Virus record (IMG/VR): IMGVR_UViG_3300030419_001062
Coordinates: 1-29,702 of that record
From: a virus
DNA length: 29,702 bases
Direction: 5' to 3' (one strand)
A program made the translations under genes and the position numbers. Each line of letters starts with the position of its first letter. Positions within the stretch are counted from its first letter, which is position 1. Positions 1 through 7,758 of this stretch are shown piece by piece. The notes under the pieces were generated by a model that searched no databases, had not been told where the DNA came from, and saw only the letters and a list, made by a program, of their open reading frames with translations.

Positions 1-85
1 AAAAGACCAGATAGATATGAAAGTTATTGATGGTGAGGATTATGCAAAACAACTCGTTGAGCAAAGAAAACGGAAATATGCATAA
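1..85 (+). CDS. C-terminal end of an unidentified phage protein (partial)
   Basis: An open frame enters from the left edge and reads 27 codons, first full codon at base 2, ending in KRKYA and a TAA at 83-85. The TAA shares its last base with the ATG of the next gene (TAATG), the same coupling used along the rest of the operon, so this is the tail of a real gene. The visible part is charged and helical, with a basic C-terminus. By position ahead of connector-like genes it could belong to a head or portal-region protein, but too little is present to name it. Confidence 0.65.
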   Translation, partial: KDQIDMKVIDGEDYAKQLVEQRKRKYA

Positions 86-837
86 TGACATATACAAATA
101 GAATACAACAATTAACAGGTGATGGTGGTGCAGAAGGAACATATGATGAATATTGTACTGAAGGGGCTAAGGCTATTATTAATCTTATGCCTCCTTCTAT
201 TTTAGAGCAAATATCTACAGTTACCACATTTACTCTTAACCTTGATATTGATGGTAAGAGAATATTGAATGTTATGAGAAATGATGGTTCATATGACAGA
301 CCTTGTAGAAAAATATCATCTGGATTACGTGGTAATGCAGAAGATTCAGGAGATATGAACTATGCTGTTGCTAGTGACCCAGTATATTATGTAGAGTCAG
401 AAAAGATTTATATTAAACCTGAACCTGCATCAGATAAAGGAATTTGCAATTATGCTACATATCCTACTATAGATGCTAGTGCTTCAAATGTTGGTTCTTT
501 AGATAAGTTTCCAGATGAATATGAACATTTAATTGTATTGTATGCATCAATAAAAGAATTACAAAAACAAATGTACGATATGAAAGCATCTCTACCAACA
601 CACAGTCAAAACAATGTGGATTCATATACTGAAATATCTGCATCTGATAATGGTTGGAGGGCTGTTAGATATTATATAGAGACAGAAGAAGATGTTGAAC
701 TATCACAAGCATCAGTACAGGCTCTTACATCTGAAATGCAACAGTATATTGCAAGGTATCAATGGTTACAAGGGCAACAAGCAAAATTACAACAAGAATA
801 CGACCAAGGTATTCAAGCAATGATGGCGAGGGGTTAA
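85..837 (+). CDS. Putative head-tail connector / virion structural protein
   Basis: Encodes 250 residues starting at the ATG that overlaps the preceding stop (TAATG). No catalytic motif is visible. The first 150 residues look like mixed alpha/beta, with a segment around residues 100-115 rich in Tyr, Val and Ile. The C-terminal third is helical and Gln/Glu-rich: a stretch from about residue 140 (DEYEHLIVLYASIKELQKQ) and a strongly coiled-coil-like run at about 215-245. Position at the start of the visible late operon and size suit a neck, adaptor or tail-tube connector protein, like T7 gp11 in placement only. The function is inferred from context; I do not recognise the family with certainty. 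Confidence 0.7.
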   Translation: MTYTNRIQQLTGDGGAEGTYDEYCTEGAKAIINLMPPSILEQISTVTTFTLNLDIDGKRILNVMRNDGSYDRPCRKISSGLRGNAEDSGDMNYAVASDPVYYVESEKIYIKPEPASDKGICNYATYPTIDASASNVGSLDKFPDEYEHLIVLYASIKELQKQMYDMKASLPTHSQNNVDSYTEISASDNGWRAVRYYIETEEDVELSQASVQALTSEMQQYIARYQWLQGQQAKLQQEYDQGIQAMMARG

Positions 838-838
838 T

Positions 839-1621
839 ATGGCTACTGGACCAAGAAAAATGTCAGTTCAGAATATAATCAGCAGAATCAAGGTTATATT
901 CCCAGAAGTTTCTGACTCTTATTTAGTTAATTTAATTAATGATTCCATTCTTGAGATTGGTAAATATAATGTTAAAATGGAATTTGCAAAAACAAATGTT
1001 ATAAAGGGTCAAAGATGGTATAACATTAGCGATAATGCAGGTATAGAAGTAAATAAAATTAGCAATGTTAGTTATATGGATGATTCTGGTGATTATATAA
1101 AGATACCTAGATTAATTAATCATCATTTAATTCAATTAACAGATACAGATGAAAGCGTTGATACACCTTCATACTCAGCAACTTCAGGATATAAACACCC
1201 TGAAGAATATATAAGATGGTTCGTTGAGAATGACCAACTAGGAATTGTTACATCTAAAGGGAATGACCCTGATAAATCAAATCAAAAAGAAGGGGATTAT
1301 AAATCAATAGATGAATCAGTTACTAATGGGCTTTTATATCATTTTTATTCGGAGCCTGATATTATTGCAGTCTCAGATACTTTCTCTACCACGTATCCTG
1401 ATTTGGATAATTCATTGCATCTTCCAATAGTTGATTATTGTAAAAATAGATTATTTATGGATAGAGCAGGTGCATCGCAAGACCCTAATATGGCTCAAAT
1501 CGCTATGGGTATGTCAGCACAACATCAAGTTAAATGGGATGAGTCTATTAAAAAATTTATTGCTAAAAGAAAAGATAAAATTGGTGGTCCTAGGGTGCTA
1601 TCAGTTCCAAGTTTGAGATAA
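839..1621 (+). CDS. Putative virion structural protein, connector/neck-like
   Basis: Encodes 260 residues, ATG two bases after the previous TAA. The N-terminus is helical (SVQNIISRIKVIFPEVSDS then NLINDSILEIGKYN). The middle (about residues 55-180) is beta-rich and polar. The C-terminal segment is helical (VDYCKNRLFMDRAG, then a basic helix with KKFIAKRKDK). A short helix near the N-terminus, a beta core and helices where the chain contacts neighbours are common in head-completion and tail-adaptor proteins, and this gene sits beside another such candidate. No enzyme signature is seen. It could equally be a minor tail protein. Confidence 0.7.
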   Translation: MATGPRKMSVQNIISRIKVIFPEVSDSYLVNLINDSILEIGKYNVKMEFAKTNVIKGQRWYNISDNAGIEVNKISNVSYMDDSGDYIKIPRLINHHLIQLTDTDESVDTPSYSATSGYKHPEEYIRWFVENDQLGIVTSKGNDPDKSNQKEGDYKSIDESVTNGLLYHFYSEPDIIAVSDTFSTTYPDLDNSLHLPIVDYCKNRLFMDRAGASQDPNMAQIAMGMSAQHQVKWDESIKKFIAKRKDKIGGPRVLSVPSLR

Positions 1622-1622
1622 T

Positions 1623-1817
1623 ATGAGTTATACTAAAGTATCACAAGCATCATCATCTTATAATAAAGTTAGCGTTCAATCTATTACGTATTCAAAATTA
1701 ACACCTAATGCTACTACATATACTACACCTTCAGCATTATTCCCATTAGGTATAATGACAACATGGAATATAGGTGCATTTGTTTGGAACACATTAAATC
1801 AAAATTGGGAGGATTAA
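1623..1817 (+). CDS. Small Tyr/Ser/Thr-rich fibre-region protein
   Basis: Encodes 64 residues. The first half holds an irregular short repeat of the form Tyr-x-Lys-[Val/Leu] (YTKVS, YNKVS, YSKLT) about every 9-10 residues. The second half is hydrophobic and ends in Trp/Asn-rich sequence (FVWNTLNQNWED). Short Y-[TS]-K repeats occur in small structural proteins next to phage tail fibres, so a small tail or fibre-associated protein is likely. The ATG is one base past the previous stop, and the stop abuts the TTG start of the next gene. No other function can be read. Confidence 0.6.
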   Translation: MSYTKVSQASSSYNKVSVQSITYSKLTPNATTYTTPSALFPLGIMTTWNIGAFVWNTLNQNWED

Positions 1818-2525
1818 TTGGCTAGTCTAACAGGTACAAGTGTAAAAACTACATATAAAGATTTATTAACAATATCTGGAACTACAGCAGGTGAAGGTTT
1901 AACAAGTTCTAAAAAGACTATTTATGATGGTCTTGGGAATACTGCACCAATGGTACTTAGTACAAGTGCTATAGGATTTTTAGGTGCAGTTACAGTTGGT
2001 AATGATAATTACACAGGAAACGATAGTAATGATTTTATTGTTTATGGTACATCTGGTGGAAGTTCTAGTACAGATGAACCTCATATGAAATATGATGCAT
2101 CAGCAAGAGAATTAAAAATAAACGATGGAGATGTTATTGTTGATGGAGATATTCATTGTGAATATATAAAATTAGTTAATAGTTCGTATAATAGTGGTAC
2201 TGCAACAAGTGCTTTTGCTATGGGTGCTGATGGTAGTTTATCAATATTAAGAGATGTACAAACAAAAGGAGCAGTAAAATTTCAAGAGGCTGGTTATGAC
2301 GATTTAGTCGTGAAAGCATCTACAGGTGTCTTCGAGAAAGGCGATGGCACAAAAGGAAAAGTGACACTTGGAGATAGTGAAGTTACGCTATCGAAAGGGT
2401 CTTCAGCATTGGTAACAGCAAAAGACGATGGAACTCTAAGAGTAACTTCCGTTAGTTCTTTACCAGGTTCCCCGTCTAATGGCGATATGGTAAATAAAGA
2501 TGGTGCTATATACATTGCTGGTTAA
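1818..2525 (+). CDS. Putative tail-fibre-like structural protein (TTG start)
   Basis: Encodes 235 residues from a TTG placed directly after the previous TAA (TAATTG), preceded by GGGAGG. The protein is rich in Gly, Ser, Thr, Asp and Val with alternating beta patterns (DGDVIVDGDIHCEYIKL at about residues 105-120). It ends in a segment of a kind often seen at the ends of phage fibre proteins (SLPGSPSNGDMVNKDGAIY). The last ~75 codons (from about 2300) are visibly richer in G/C and in codons such as GTC, TCG, CCG and ACG than the part before. This may be a mosaic junction where a fibre tip module was exchanged. Fibre function is inferred from composition and neighbours. Confidence 0.65.
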   Translation: MASLTGTSVKTTYKDLLTISGTTAGEGLTSSKKTIYDGLGNTAPMVLSTSAIGFLGAVTVGNDNYTGNDSNDFIVYGTSGGSSSTDEPHMKYDASARELKINDGDVIVDGDIHCEYIKLVNSSYNSGTATSAFAMGADGSLSILRDVQTKGAVKFQEAGYDDLVVKASTGVFEKGDGTKGKVTLGDSEVTLSKGSSALVTAKDDGTLRVTSVSSLPGSPSNGDMVNKDGAIYIAG

Positions 2526-2550
2526 TAATAATAAACAAAGGAGATAGGTT

Positions 2551-4197
2551 ATGGCTTGGAAACAAGTAGCCCTGAATGGTGAATCACCAGAATTTGCTGA
2601 CTTAACCGTAACTGGAGACTTAACAATATCTGATGGTGGTAGCATTAAAGAAGCAGGTGGAACTGCCGCAATCACAATAGATGGCTCTGGTGAAGTAACA
2701 AAAATCGGTCAAGATAGCCCTAGTGATGGTCAAGTTCTTTCATGGGATAATAGTAATAGTAAAGTAGTATGGTCAGCAGTTTCATCTGGCACAATGTCAG
2801 ATTTAGTTGATGACACTAGCCCTCAGTTAGGTGCTAATTTAGATACTAATTCACACAATATATTAATAGATGATGCACATTTCATTGCTGATGAAAATGG
2901 TAATGAGCAGATTGTTTTTACAACAACAGGTAGTGCTGTTAATTATATTAATGTACAAAATTCATCAACTGGCAATACACCATTTATATCATCATCTGGT
3001 TCAGACACAAATGTTGATTTAACATTTTCAACTAAAGGTTCTGGTGTTGTTAAAACTAAACAGGCTGATTTGAAAATTACTGGTTCTGGCTCTGCTAAAC
3101 CAGGGACAATCGTACTTGAAGAAGCATCAGATAATGGTAGTAATACTGGTACACTAAAACCTGCCGCAAGTCTTGGTGCAGATAGAACATACACATTACC
3201 AGACGCAACAGGTACTATTGCAATGACTGATAGTGCATTAACTGGTAATACAAGTGGTACTGCCGCAGGTTTATCATCAACTCTAGCAGTTAGTTCAGGT
3301 GGAACTGGTGCTACTTCATTAACAGATGGTGGTATTCTACTCGGTAGTGGTACAAGTGCAGTTACAGCAATGGCAGTTCTCGGTGACGGTGAAATGATTG
3401 TTGGTGATGGCACAACAGACCCAGTTGCAGAATCAGGTGCAACTCTTAGAGCAAGTATTGGTTGTGATGCCGCAGGTACTGATAACTCTACAGATGTAAC
3501 TCTTGCTAGTGTTACTGGTAACTATTTGAGTATTTCTGGTCAAGCAATTACTGCCGGAACTGTACCCGTATCTCTAGGAGGAACTGGTGCAACATCTGCA
3601 TCTGCTGCCGCAACTGCACTTGGTCTTGGAACTACTGATAGTGTTACTTTTAGAAGTGGAAAACTCTTAGCCGCAAATGATGGTAAAGCACAACTTACAT
3701 TAAGTGCTGATAATAGTGATGACGCAGGTGATGATTGGTATGTTACTGCCGAAGCAGACCAAACATTTACTATTGGCAATGATAAAGCATCAGCAGGTAC
3801 AGGAGTTGCATTATTAACTATCACACCTAATGCTACTGCTACAGATAGTGTTGTAACAATAGCAGGTGACCTAGTAGTTAATGGTGATACAACAACTGTT
3901 AATACATCTACATTAGAAGTAGAAGATGTTCTTATTACAATAGCAAAAGGTGGTGATTCAAGTACAGCAAAAGCAGGTATTGTTGTAAATAATGGTGATG
4001 GTACAAACGAACCTGCATTAATGTGGAATAATAGTGGAACTGGTTCTGAGTGGACAGTAGAAAGAGAAAGTAATACTACTAAATTACCTATCGCTACAAT
4101 GAGCCAAGGAACATCAGATGGTACAGGAACTAATGACCCAGTTGGTGGTTTTCATTATAATACTGATGCTGATACTCTTTGGATTAGAACATCGTAA
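2551..4197 (+). CDS. Putative tail fibre protein with beta-repeat tip
   Basis: Encodes 548 residues; ATG preceded by a good Shine-Dalgarno, AAGGAG at 2538-2543. Starts MAWKQV, sharing MAWK with the proteins at 4642 and 11094. The sequence is Gly/Thr/Ser/Asp-rich and beta-repetitive. SGGTGATS (about residue 250) and LGGTGATSASAA (about residue 345) belong to the SGGTGA-type repeats typical of phage fibre and side-tail proteins. A later block (NGDTTTVNTSTLEVEDV, about residue 445) resembles a segment found in fibre proteins of marine phages. It lacks Cys apart from one residue, which fits an extracellular trimeric fibre. Likely role: adsorption appendage. No chaperone or peptidase motif was seen at the C-terminus. 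Confidence 0.8.
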   Translation: MAWKQVALNGESPEFADLTVTGDLTISDGGSIKEAGGTAAITIDGSGEVTKIGQDSPSDGQVLSWDNSNSKVVWSAVSSGTMSDLVDDTSPQLGANLDTNSHNILIDDAHFIADENGNEQIVFTTTGSAVNYINVQNSSTGNTPFISSSGSDTNVDLTFSTKGSGVVKTKQADLKITGSGSAKPGTIVLEEASDNGSNTGTLKPAASLGADRTYTLPDATGTIAMTDSALTGNTSGTAAGLSSTLAVSSGGTGATSLTDGGILLGSGTSAVTAMAVLGDGEMIVGDGTTDPVAESGATLRASIGCDAAGTDNSTDVTLASVTGNYLSISGQAITAGTVPVSLGGTGATSASAAATALGLGTTDSVTFRSGKLLAANDGKAQLTLSADNSDDAGDDWYVTAEADQTFTIGNDKASAGTGVALLTITPNATATDSVVTIAGDLVVNGDTTTVNTSTLEVEDVLITIAKGGDSSTAKAGIVVNNGDGTNEPALMWNNSGTGSEWTVERESNTTKLPIATMSQGTSDGTGTNDPVGGFHYNTDADTLWIRTS

Positions 4198-4430
4198 TGG
4201 GACTAATCAGTAAGGGTGATTTGAACACTAAGAAAGATAAGCAGAAAACATGGGGGGAGGCTCTTGAAAGTCTCCCTCACAACCCTGTAGTTTTGACTGT
4301 CCAAGATATAAATTGGATATTGTCTATGTTGATGAACTCAAAATGTGAAATGCGAGAATTAGAATCAGCAGTAGATGTAATTAATAAACTAACAGCAATG
4401 CAGAAAAGTCTTATAGCAAATAACGGATGA
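4197..4430 (+). CDS. Small helical protein, tandem paralogue 1
   Basis: Encodes 77 residues; its ATG overlaps the stop of the fibre gene by one base. The core from about residue 34 (VQDINWILSMLMNSKCEMRE) can be aligned with the next gene product ([20 protein letters not shown]): I-x-W-I, then M/L-N-S, then a helix ending in [LM]QKS. The N-terminal 30 residues are polar and basic. It is a soluble helical protein sitting between two fibre genes. It may help assemble or chaperone fibres, but that is inference from position; no family was recognised. Confidence 0.65.
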   Translation: MGLISKGDLNTKKDKQKTWGEALESLPHNPVVLTVQDINWILSMLMNSKCEMRELESAVDVINKLTAMQKSLIANNG

Positions 4431-4639
4431 AAAGAACACAACCATTTACAATAAAGGAAATATCATGGATTGGTGCTACAATGCTTAATTCTCAAGTTTC
4501 AGGGAGACAAGCAATTATTGTAGCATCAATTTTAAAAAAGTGTGATAATGCTCTACAAAAATCAGCAGAAGAAACTGGTGAATTAGATTTAGCAGAGGGA
4601 TTAACACCTGATACAGTTCCTTTTAAACTTAAATATTAA
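4427..4639 (+). CDS. Small helical protein, tandem paralogue 2
   Basis: Encodes 70 residues, starting at an ATG that overlaps the stop of the preceding paralogue (ATGA). The pattern [20 protein letters not shown] followed by a helix and LQKS matches the core of the 77-residue neighbour, so the pair probably arose by tandem duplication. The C-terminus differs: acidic and then [12 protein letters not shown]. The gene ends three bases before the collagen-like gene, so all three are co-translated. Function unknown; a fibre-assembly accessory role is possible. Confidence 0.65.
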   Translation: MKRTQPFTIKEISWIGATMLNSQVSGRQAIIVASILKKCDNALQKSAEETGELDLAEGLTPDTVPFKLKY

Positions 4640-4641
4640 TT

Positions 4642-5871
4642 ATGGCTTGGAAAAGAATATTAACTACCGATGATACATCATCAGGTCCACCAGGTCCTAC
4701 TGGTTCAGCAGGTCCCACAGGTCCTACAGGTCCAACCGGTCCCACAGGTCCAACTGGTCCTACTGGCTCAACTGGTTCCGCTGGTCCCACAGGTCCAGCA
4801 GGTCCAGCAGGTGCAGACGGAGATGATGGCTCAGATGGAGCAACAGGTCCTACTGGTCCTACAGGTCCACAAGGTCCAGCAGGTCCACAAGGTTCTACCG
4901 GTCCTACTGGTCCAAGTGGTTCTAACGGCTCTAATGGCTCAGATGGTGCTGATGGTGCTGATGGTGCAACTTGGCATTTTAGTTCATCGGCAGGTGCTCC
5001 ATCTGCTCCCACGGGGAAAAATGGAGACTTTGCGTATCATTCAGGTACAGAAAAAATTTATTACAAAGATAGTGGAAGTTGGAGTGAAAAATCTGATTTA
5101 ACTGGTTCTACAGGTCCTACAGGTGCTACGGGACCTACAGGTTCAACAGGACCTACAGGACCAGCAGGACCACCTGGACCAGACGGACCAACAGGACCAG
5201 ACGGACCAACAGGACCAACAGGACCAACAGGTTCAACTGGAGGAACTGGTCCGACTGGACCAACGGGACCTGCAGGTGCTGATGGTGATGATGGTGACGA
5301 TGGTGCTACGGGACCTACAGGTCCAACGGGACCACAAGGAGCAACAGGACCTACAGGACCTAGTGGAAGCAACGGTTCAAATGGTTCAGATGGAGCAGAT
5401 GGAGCAGACGGTGCTACATGGCATTTCTCAACTAGTGTAAGTGCTCCTTCAGCCCCTACAGGAAAGAATGGCGATTTCGCATACCACTCAAGTACTGAAA
5501 AGATTTACTATAAAGCGAGTGGCAGTTGGTCTGAGAAATCAGATTTAACTGGCTCAACTGGACCTACAGGACCTACAGGACCTGCCGGTGCAGACGGTTC
5601 AGATGGTGGAACAGGACCTACTGGACCCGCAGGACCACAAGGACCAGCAGGACCACAAGGACCATCAGGACCCGCAGGTGGAACTGGACCTACAGGACCT
5701 ACTGGACCTACTGGACCCGCAGGACCACAAGGACCGACTGGAAGTGCAGGTACAGGGCTAGGTCATGCCACTAACGATATAATAAGTAGTGGAGAATTTA
5801 AAATTCATGTCGATACAGACGCACCTGGGTCAAGTGATGGTTCTGATGGCGATATTTGGTTTCAATACTAA
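4642..5871 (+). CDS. Collagen-like (Gly-X-Y) fibre protein
   Basis: Encodes 409 residues starting [11 protein letters not shown]. Three Gly-X-Y tracts (about residues 14-108, 154-257 and 303-371) are dominated by GPT and GPA triplets with some GPQ, GSN and GAD. They alternate with two copies of a ~50-residue non-collagen module (ATWHF...GSWSEKSD). The C-terminus (about 372-409) is non-repetitive ([19 protein letters not shown]) and may nucleate trimers. Such tracts form triple-helical rods in phage and bacterial surface proteins, so this is probably a fibre shaft. Pro is mostly at X and Thr/Ala at Y. Glycine codons are mainly GGT up to about 5125 and mainly GGA after it. The prolyl-hydroxylase-like gene three genes downstream may modify it. 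Confidence 0.9.
   Translation: MAWKRILTTDDTSSGPPGPTGSAGPTGPTGPTGPTGPTGPTGSTGSAGPTGPAGPAGADGDDGSDGATGPTGPTGPQGPAGPQGSTGPTGPSGSNGSNGSDGADGADGATWHFSSSAGAPSAPTGKNGDFAYHSGTEKIYYKDSGSWSEKSDLTGSTGPTGATGPTGSTGPTGPAGPPGPDGPTGPDGPTGPTGPTGSTGGTGPTGPTGPAGADGDDGDDGATGPTGPTGPQGATGPTGPSGSNGSNGSDGADGADGATWHFSTSVSAPSAPTGKNGDFAYHSSTEKIYYKASGSWSEKSDLTGSTGPTGPTGPAGADGSDGGTGPTGPAGPQGPAGPQGPSGPAGGTGPTGPTGPTGPAGPQGPTGSAGTGLGHATNDIISSGEFKIHVDTDAPGSSDGSDGDIWFQY
4966..5124 (+). repeat. Non-collagen module, copy 1
   Basis: A 53-codon block inside the collagen-like gene, starting [20 protein letters not shown], separating Gly-X-Y tracts 1 and 2. It differs from copy 2 at five residues only (hand alignment), but most synonymous positions differ. 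It looks like a small beta domain ([17 protein letters not shown]) that punctuates the rod. Confidence 0.85.
5413..5571 (+). repeat. Non-collagen module, copy 2
   Basis: The second copy of the 53-codon block, starting [20 protein letters not shown], separating Gly-X-Y tracts 2 and 3. Of 48 residues identical to copy 1, I count about 31 written with a different codon. At least three are serines that swap between AGT and TCN codons. Confidence 0.85.
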
Positions 5872-6833
5872 TGGCTGACGTATTTGGAAGAACTTGGTTG
5901 AAAAAAGGTGGCTCTTGGGCACCTATGGAACAAGGTACTCATAGGATATATACAAATAATGATGCTGAAGATGGTTGGGGAACTGGTACTAGCGAACAAG
6001 GTGAGGCTCTTGCATATGTTAAAATAGATAGTTCAAATTACGTAAGATGCTATCCTTCTAAACAAGACGGTCCTCATAGAAGTGACCTTATAATGGATTA
6101 CGATTTTATGGAAAATCTAAGAATAGGGGTTACAGGTAATCAAACATATGAAGGAAGTTATAAAGGAGGAGATGTAAAAGACCAGTCAAGTAATCAAATA
6201 AATCAAGCACAGGCACCTCCATCAGGTGCTACTTGGGTTAGAGGTGCAATGTCAAGTGGTGATAGATACATTTTTGGTTACTTTGATTTTGATGGTACAA
6301 ATGATTATTTAGCGTGTCAAAATGATTCTGGTAGTACATATGATATTGACCCAAATGACGGATTGTCTGTTTCTACATGGTGCTATTCAGATGGGAATCA
6401 TAATGGAATAATGCTTTCTGGTGATGACCCTGCAGGTAGAGCAAGAATTTTTCAACTAAAGATGAAAAGCACTGGTAAATGGTTAGCAATATGTTTTAAA
6501 AACGGTGGTACATCTACAATCCCAGCAACAATAGCAGGTAGTAATACTACATGGACTCATGTTGCATTTACAGCAACAAAGAGTGGAAATGACCATATAG
6601 TAAAGTTATATATCAATGGGCAACTTGAAGATACTGAAACATGGACAGACTCTAGTGGAAATATGTCATCTGGTACGCCACAATGTACTATAGGTATGCA
6701 AGAACATGGAGATAATGGAAACCCTTTTAATGGTAGAATAGCAACTGTAAGAATGTGGCAAGATAGGGTTTTAACTGACGCTGAAGTGGAAGAAGATTAC
6801 GACCATTGGGCTACGTTTCGTTTTGGACACTAA
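5871..6833 (+). CDS. LamG / concanavalin A-like lectin domain protein, probable receptor-binding tail protein
   Basis: Encodes 320 residues from the ATG that overlaps the collagen stop (TAATG); an in-frame TTG at 5856 exists but would overlap more. Residues 1-130 are unassigned, with WLKKGGSWAPMEQG near the start. Residues about 137-310 fit a LamG/ConA-like jelly-roll: FDFDGTNDYLACQND, then GLSVSTWCYSD, then TWTHVAFTATKSGN, then VKLYINGQLEDT, then FNGRIATVRMWQDRVLTDAE. These are the usual landmarks of the family (start strand, W-x-H-V-A strand, Y-I-N-G hairpin, closing I-x-x-V-R strand). LamG domains bind glycans, so this is a good candidate for an adhesion or receptor-binding protein next to the fibre genes. 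Placement in the virion is inferred. Confidence 0.85.
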   Translation: MADVFGRTWLKKGGSWAPMEQGTHRIYTNNDAEDGWGTGTSEQGEALAYVKIDSSNYVRCYPSKQDGPHRSDLIMDYDFMENLRIGVTGNQTYEGSYKGGDVKDQSSNQINQAQAPPSGATWVRGAMSSGDRYIFGYFDFDGTNDYLACQNDSGSTYDIDPNDGLSVSTWCYSDGNHNGIMLSGDDPAGRARIFQLKMKSTGKWLAICFKNGGTSTIPATIAGSNTTWTHVAFTATKSGNDHIVKLYINGQLEDTETWTDSSGNMSSGTPQCTIGMQEHGDNGNPFNGRIATVRMWQDRVLTDAEVEEDYDHWATFRFGH

Positions 6834-7080
6834 ACATACTAGAAAGTGGCTTGTTGTCACTAGAGAAGAATATGATAATCTTGTTATCGATTGGGATTCA
6901 ATAAAGGAGACTGATGCTAATCATGTTAGATGGAATAATGATGAAAGCGAATGTATATTGGCATATAATGGTGCCAAACCTTCCTTTCTATCAAATATTA
7001 CTGGTGTTATTAATCACGGTGAAGTTTTAGAATTACTACTTACGTCTGATTGGGTAAGCCCTGACGAAGATGAAATATAG
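6823..7080 (+). CDS. Small acidic protein of unknown function, fibre region
   Basis: Encodes 85 residues from a TTG at 6823, overlapping the end of the LamG gene by 11 bases; its own stop overlaps the oxygenase start by 11 bases. The sequence (RKWLVVTREEYDNL, later NHGEVLELLLTSDW) is compact, Asp/Glu/Trp-rich and probably globular, without membrane segment or cysteine cluster. Overlap on both sides suggests translation coupled with the LamG and oxygenase genes. No family is recognised with confidence. Confidence 0.6.
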   Translation: MDTKHTRKWLVVTREEYDNLVIDWDSIKETDANHVRWNNDESECILAYNGAKPSFLSNITGVINHGEVLELLLTSDWVSPDEDEI

Positions 7081-7630
7081 AATATTAAAAGATTCAGTTC
7101 TTCAAAATTGGTATTTAGTTGGTGATTTTCTTAGTGATGATGAAATCAACTTAATAAATAATATTGTTCGAGATACTGACTATACTACTGGTAATATTAT
7201 CGGGGGGAATCCTGATGGTTATAGAAATAGCCAGATCAAATGGATTCCATTCGATAATGAATGGTTATATGATAGGATATGGGATTGGGCTAATGTTGCT
7301 AATAATGATTTGTGGAATTTTGATATTGAAGGATTTAAAGACCAAACGCAATATACATCATACGATGCACCAGCAGGTCATTATGATTGGCATTTAGATA
7401 TTTTAGGTGATGACATCAATCATAGAAAAATTAGTTTAGTATGCCCATTAAATGATGGGTATGAAGGTGGTAAACTGCAATTTAAGTTCGGTAAAGATTA
7501 TCAAGAGATAAATCTTTTAAAGGGACAAGCAGTATTTTTTCCTTCGTTTTATTTACATAGAGTAACACCTGTTACTAAAGGTAACAGAAAAAGTTTAGTT
7601 CAATGGGTTTCAGGAGACCCTTATAGATGA
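7070..7630 (+). CDS. 2-oxoglutarate/Fe(II)-dependent oxygenase, prolyl 4-hydroxylase (P4Hc/PKHD) type
   Basis: Encodes 186 residues, the normal size for a single-domain P4Hc enzyme. The double-stranded beta-helix landmarks are present. The HxD iron motif is H108-L-D110 in AGHYDWHLDI; R119 and the ISLVCPLN strand follow; YEGGKLQF is the usual Y-x-GG-x-L-x-F; KGQAVFFPSF precedes the distal iron ligand H163 in YLHRVTPV; R173 in GNRKSLVQW is the expected 2-oxoglutarate carboxylate ligand. The family hydroxylates proline or other residues using O2, Fe(II) and 2-oxoglutarate. The gene is co-transcribed with the collagen-like fibre gene, making it the nearest obvious candidate substrate. Other substrates are possible because such oxygenases are widespread in marine phages. 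Confidence 0.88.
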   Translation: MKYRILKDSVLQNWYLVGDFLSDDEINLINNIVRDTDYTTGNIIGGNPDGYRNSQIKWIPFDNEWLYDRIWDWANVANNDLWNFDIEGFKDQTQYTSYDAPAGHYDWHLDILGDDINHRKISLVCPLNDGYEGGKLQFKFGKDYQEINLLKGQAVFFPSFYLHRVTPVTKGNRKSLVQWVSGDPYR

Positions 7631-7758
7631 AGAAAAATGAAAAAGTTTTATTAAGTTCGTGGATATTTTTGCTCCTGCTAATATTATTCACTATTACATT
7701 CAATGCTTGTGATGGTGGGTGGTCTGTAGGAGGATTAGATATTCCGGAAAAATTGTGA
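7627..7758 (+). CDS. Very small predicted lipoprotein (43 aa)
   Basis: The ATG overlaps the oxygenase stop (ATGA) and the TGA overlaps the next gene's GTG (GTGA). The 43-residue product starts MKKNEK, followed by a hydrophobic run (WIFLLLLILFTITF) and Asn-Ala-Cys at residues 26-28. That is a signal peptide II pattern, although the lipobox (F-N-A-C) is weak at -3 and -2. The mature part would be only 16 residues, C28 to L43 (CDGGWSVGGLDIPEKL). Asp at +2 is the residue that favours inner-membrane retention in enterobacteria. It opens the lysis-like cassette. It could be a minimal outer spanin, an exclusion lipoprotein, or something else. Confidence 0.6.
   Translation: MKKNEKVLLSSWIFLLLLILFTITFNACDGGWSVGGLDIPEKL

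Noticed and set aside
2943-3824. Minus-strand Pro/Val-rich open frames opposite the fibre gene
   Set aside because: Antisense shadows of a Gly/Thr/Ser-rich coding region.
4629-5372. Minus-strand Pro/Gly-rich open frames under the collagen-like gene
   Set aside because: The repeated GGT-CC and GGA-CC triplets remain open when read backwards; composition explains them and there is no start signal.
4670-5440. Plus-strand Gln/Val/Leu-rich open frames in another frame of the collagen-like gene
   Set aside because: Low-complexity shadows of the same triplet repeat.
4681-5754. Repeat array that could be mistaken for a CRISPR
   Set aside because: The repeats are 9-base coding triplets in frame with Gly-X-Y, with no constant-length spacer pattern and no cas genes.
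5856-5870. TTG start for the LamG gene
   Set aside because: The ATG at 5871 overlaps the collagen stop as TAATG, the pattern used repeatedly in this operon.
7719-7754. Longer N-terminus for the TM/coiled-coil protein
   Set aside because: These codons lie inside the lipoprotein gene; the GTG at 7755 with GTGA overlap matches the coupling used elsewhere.
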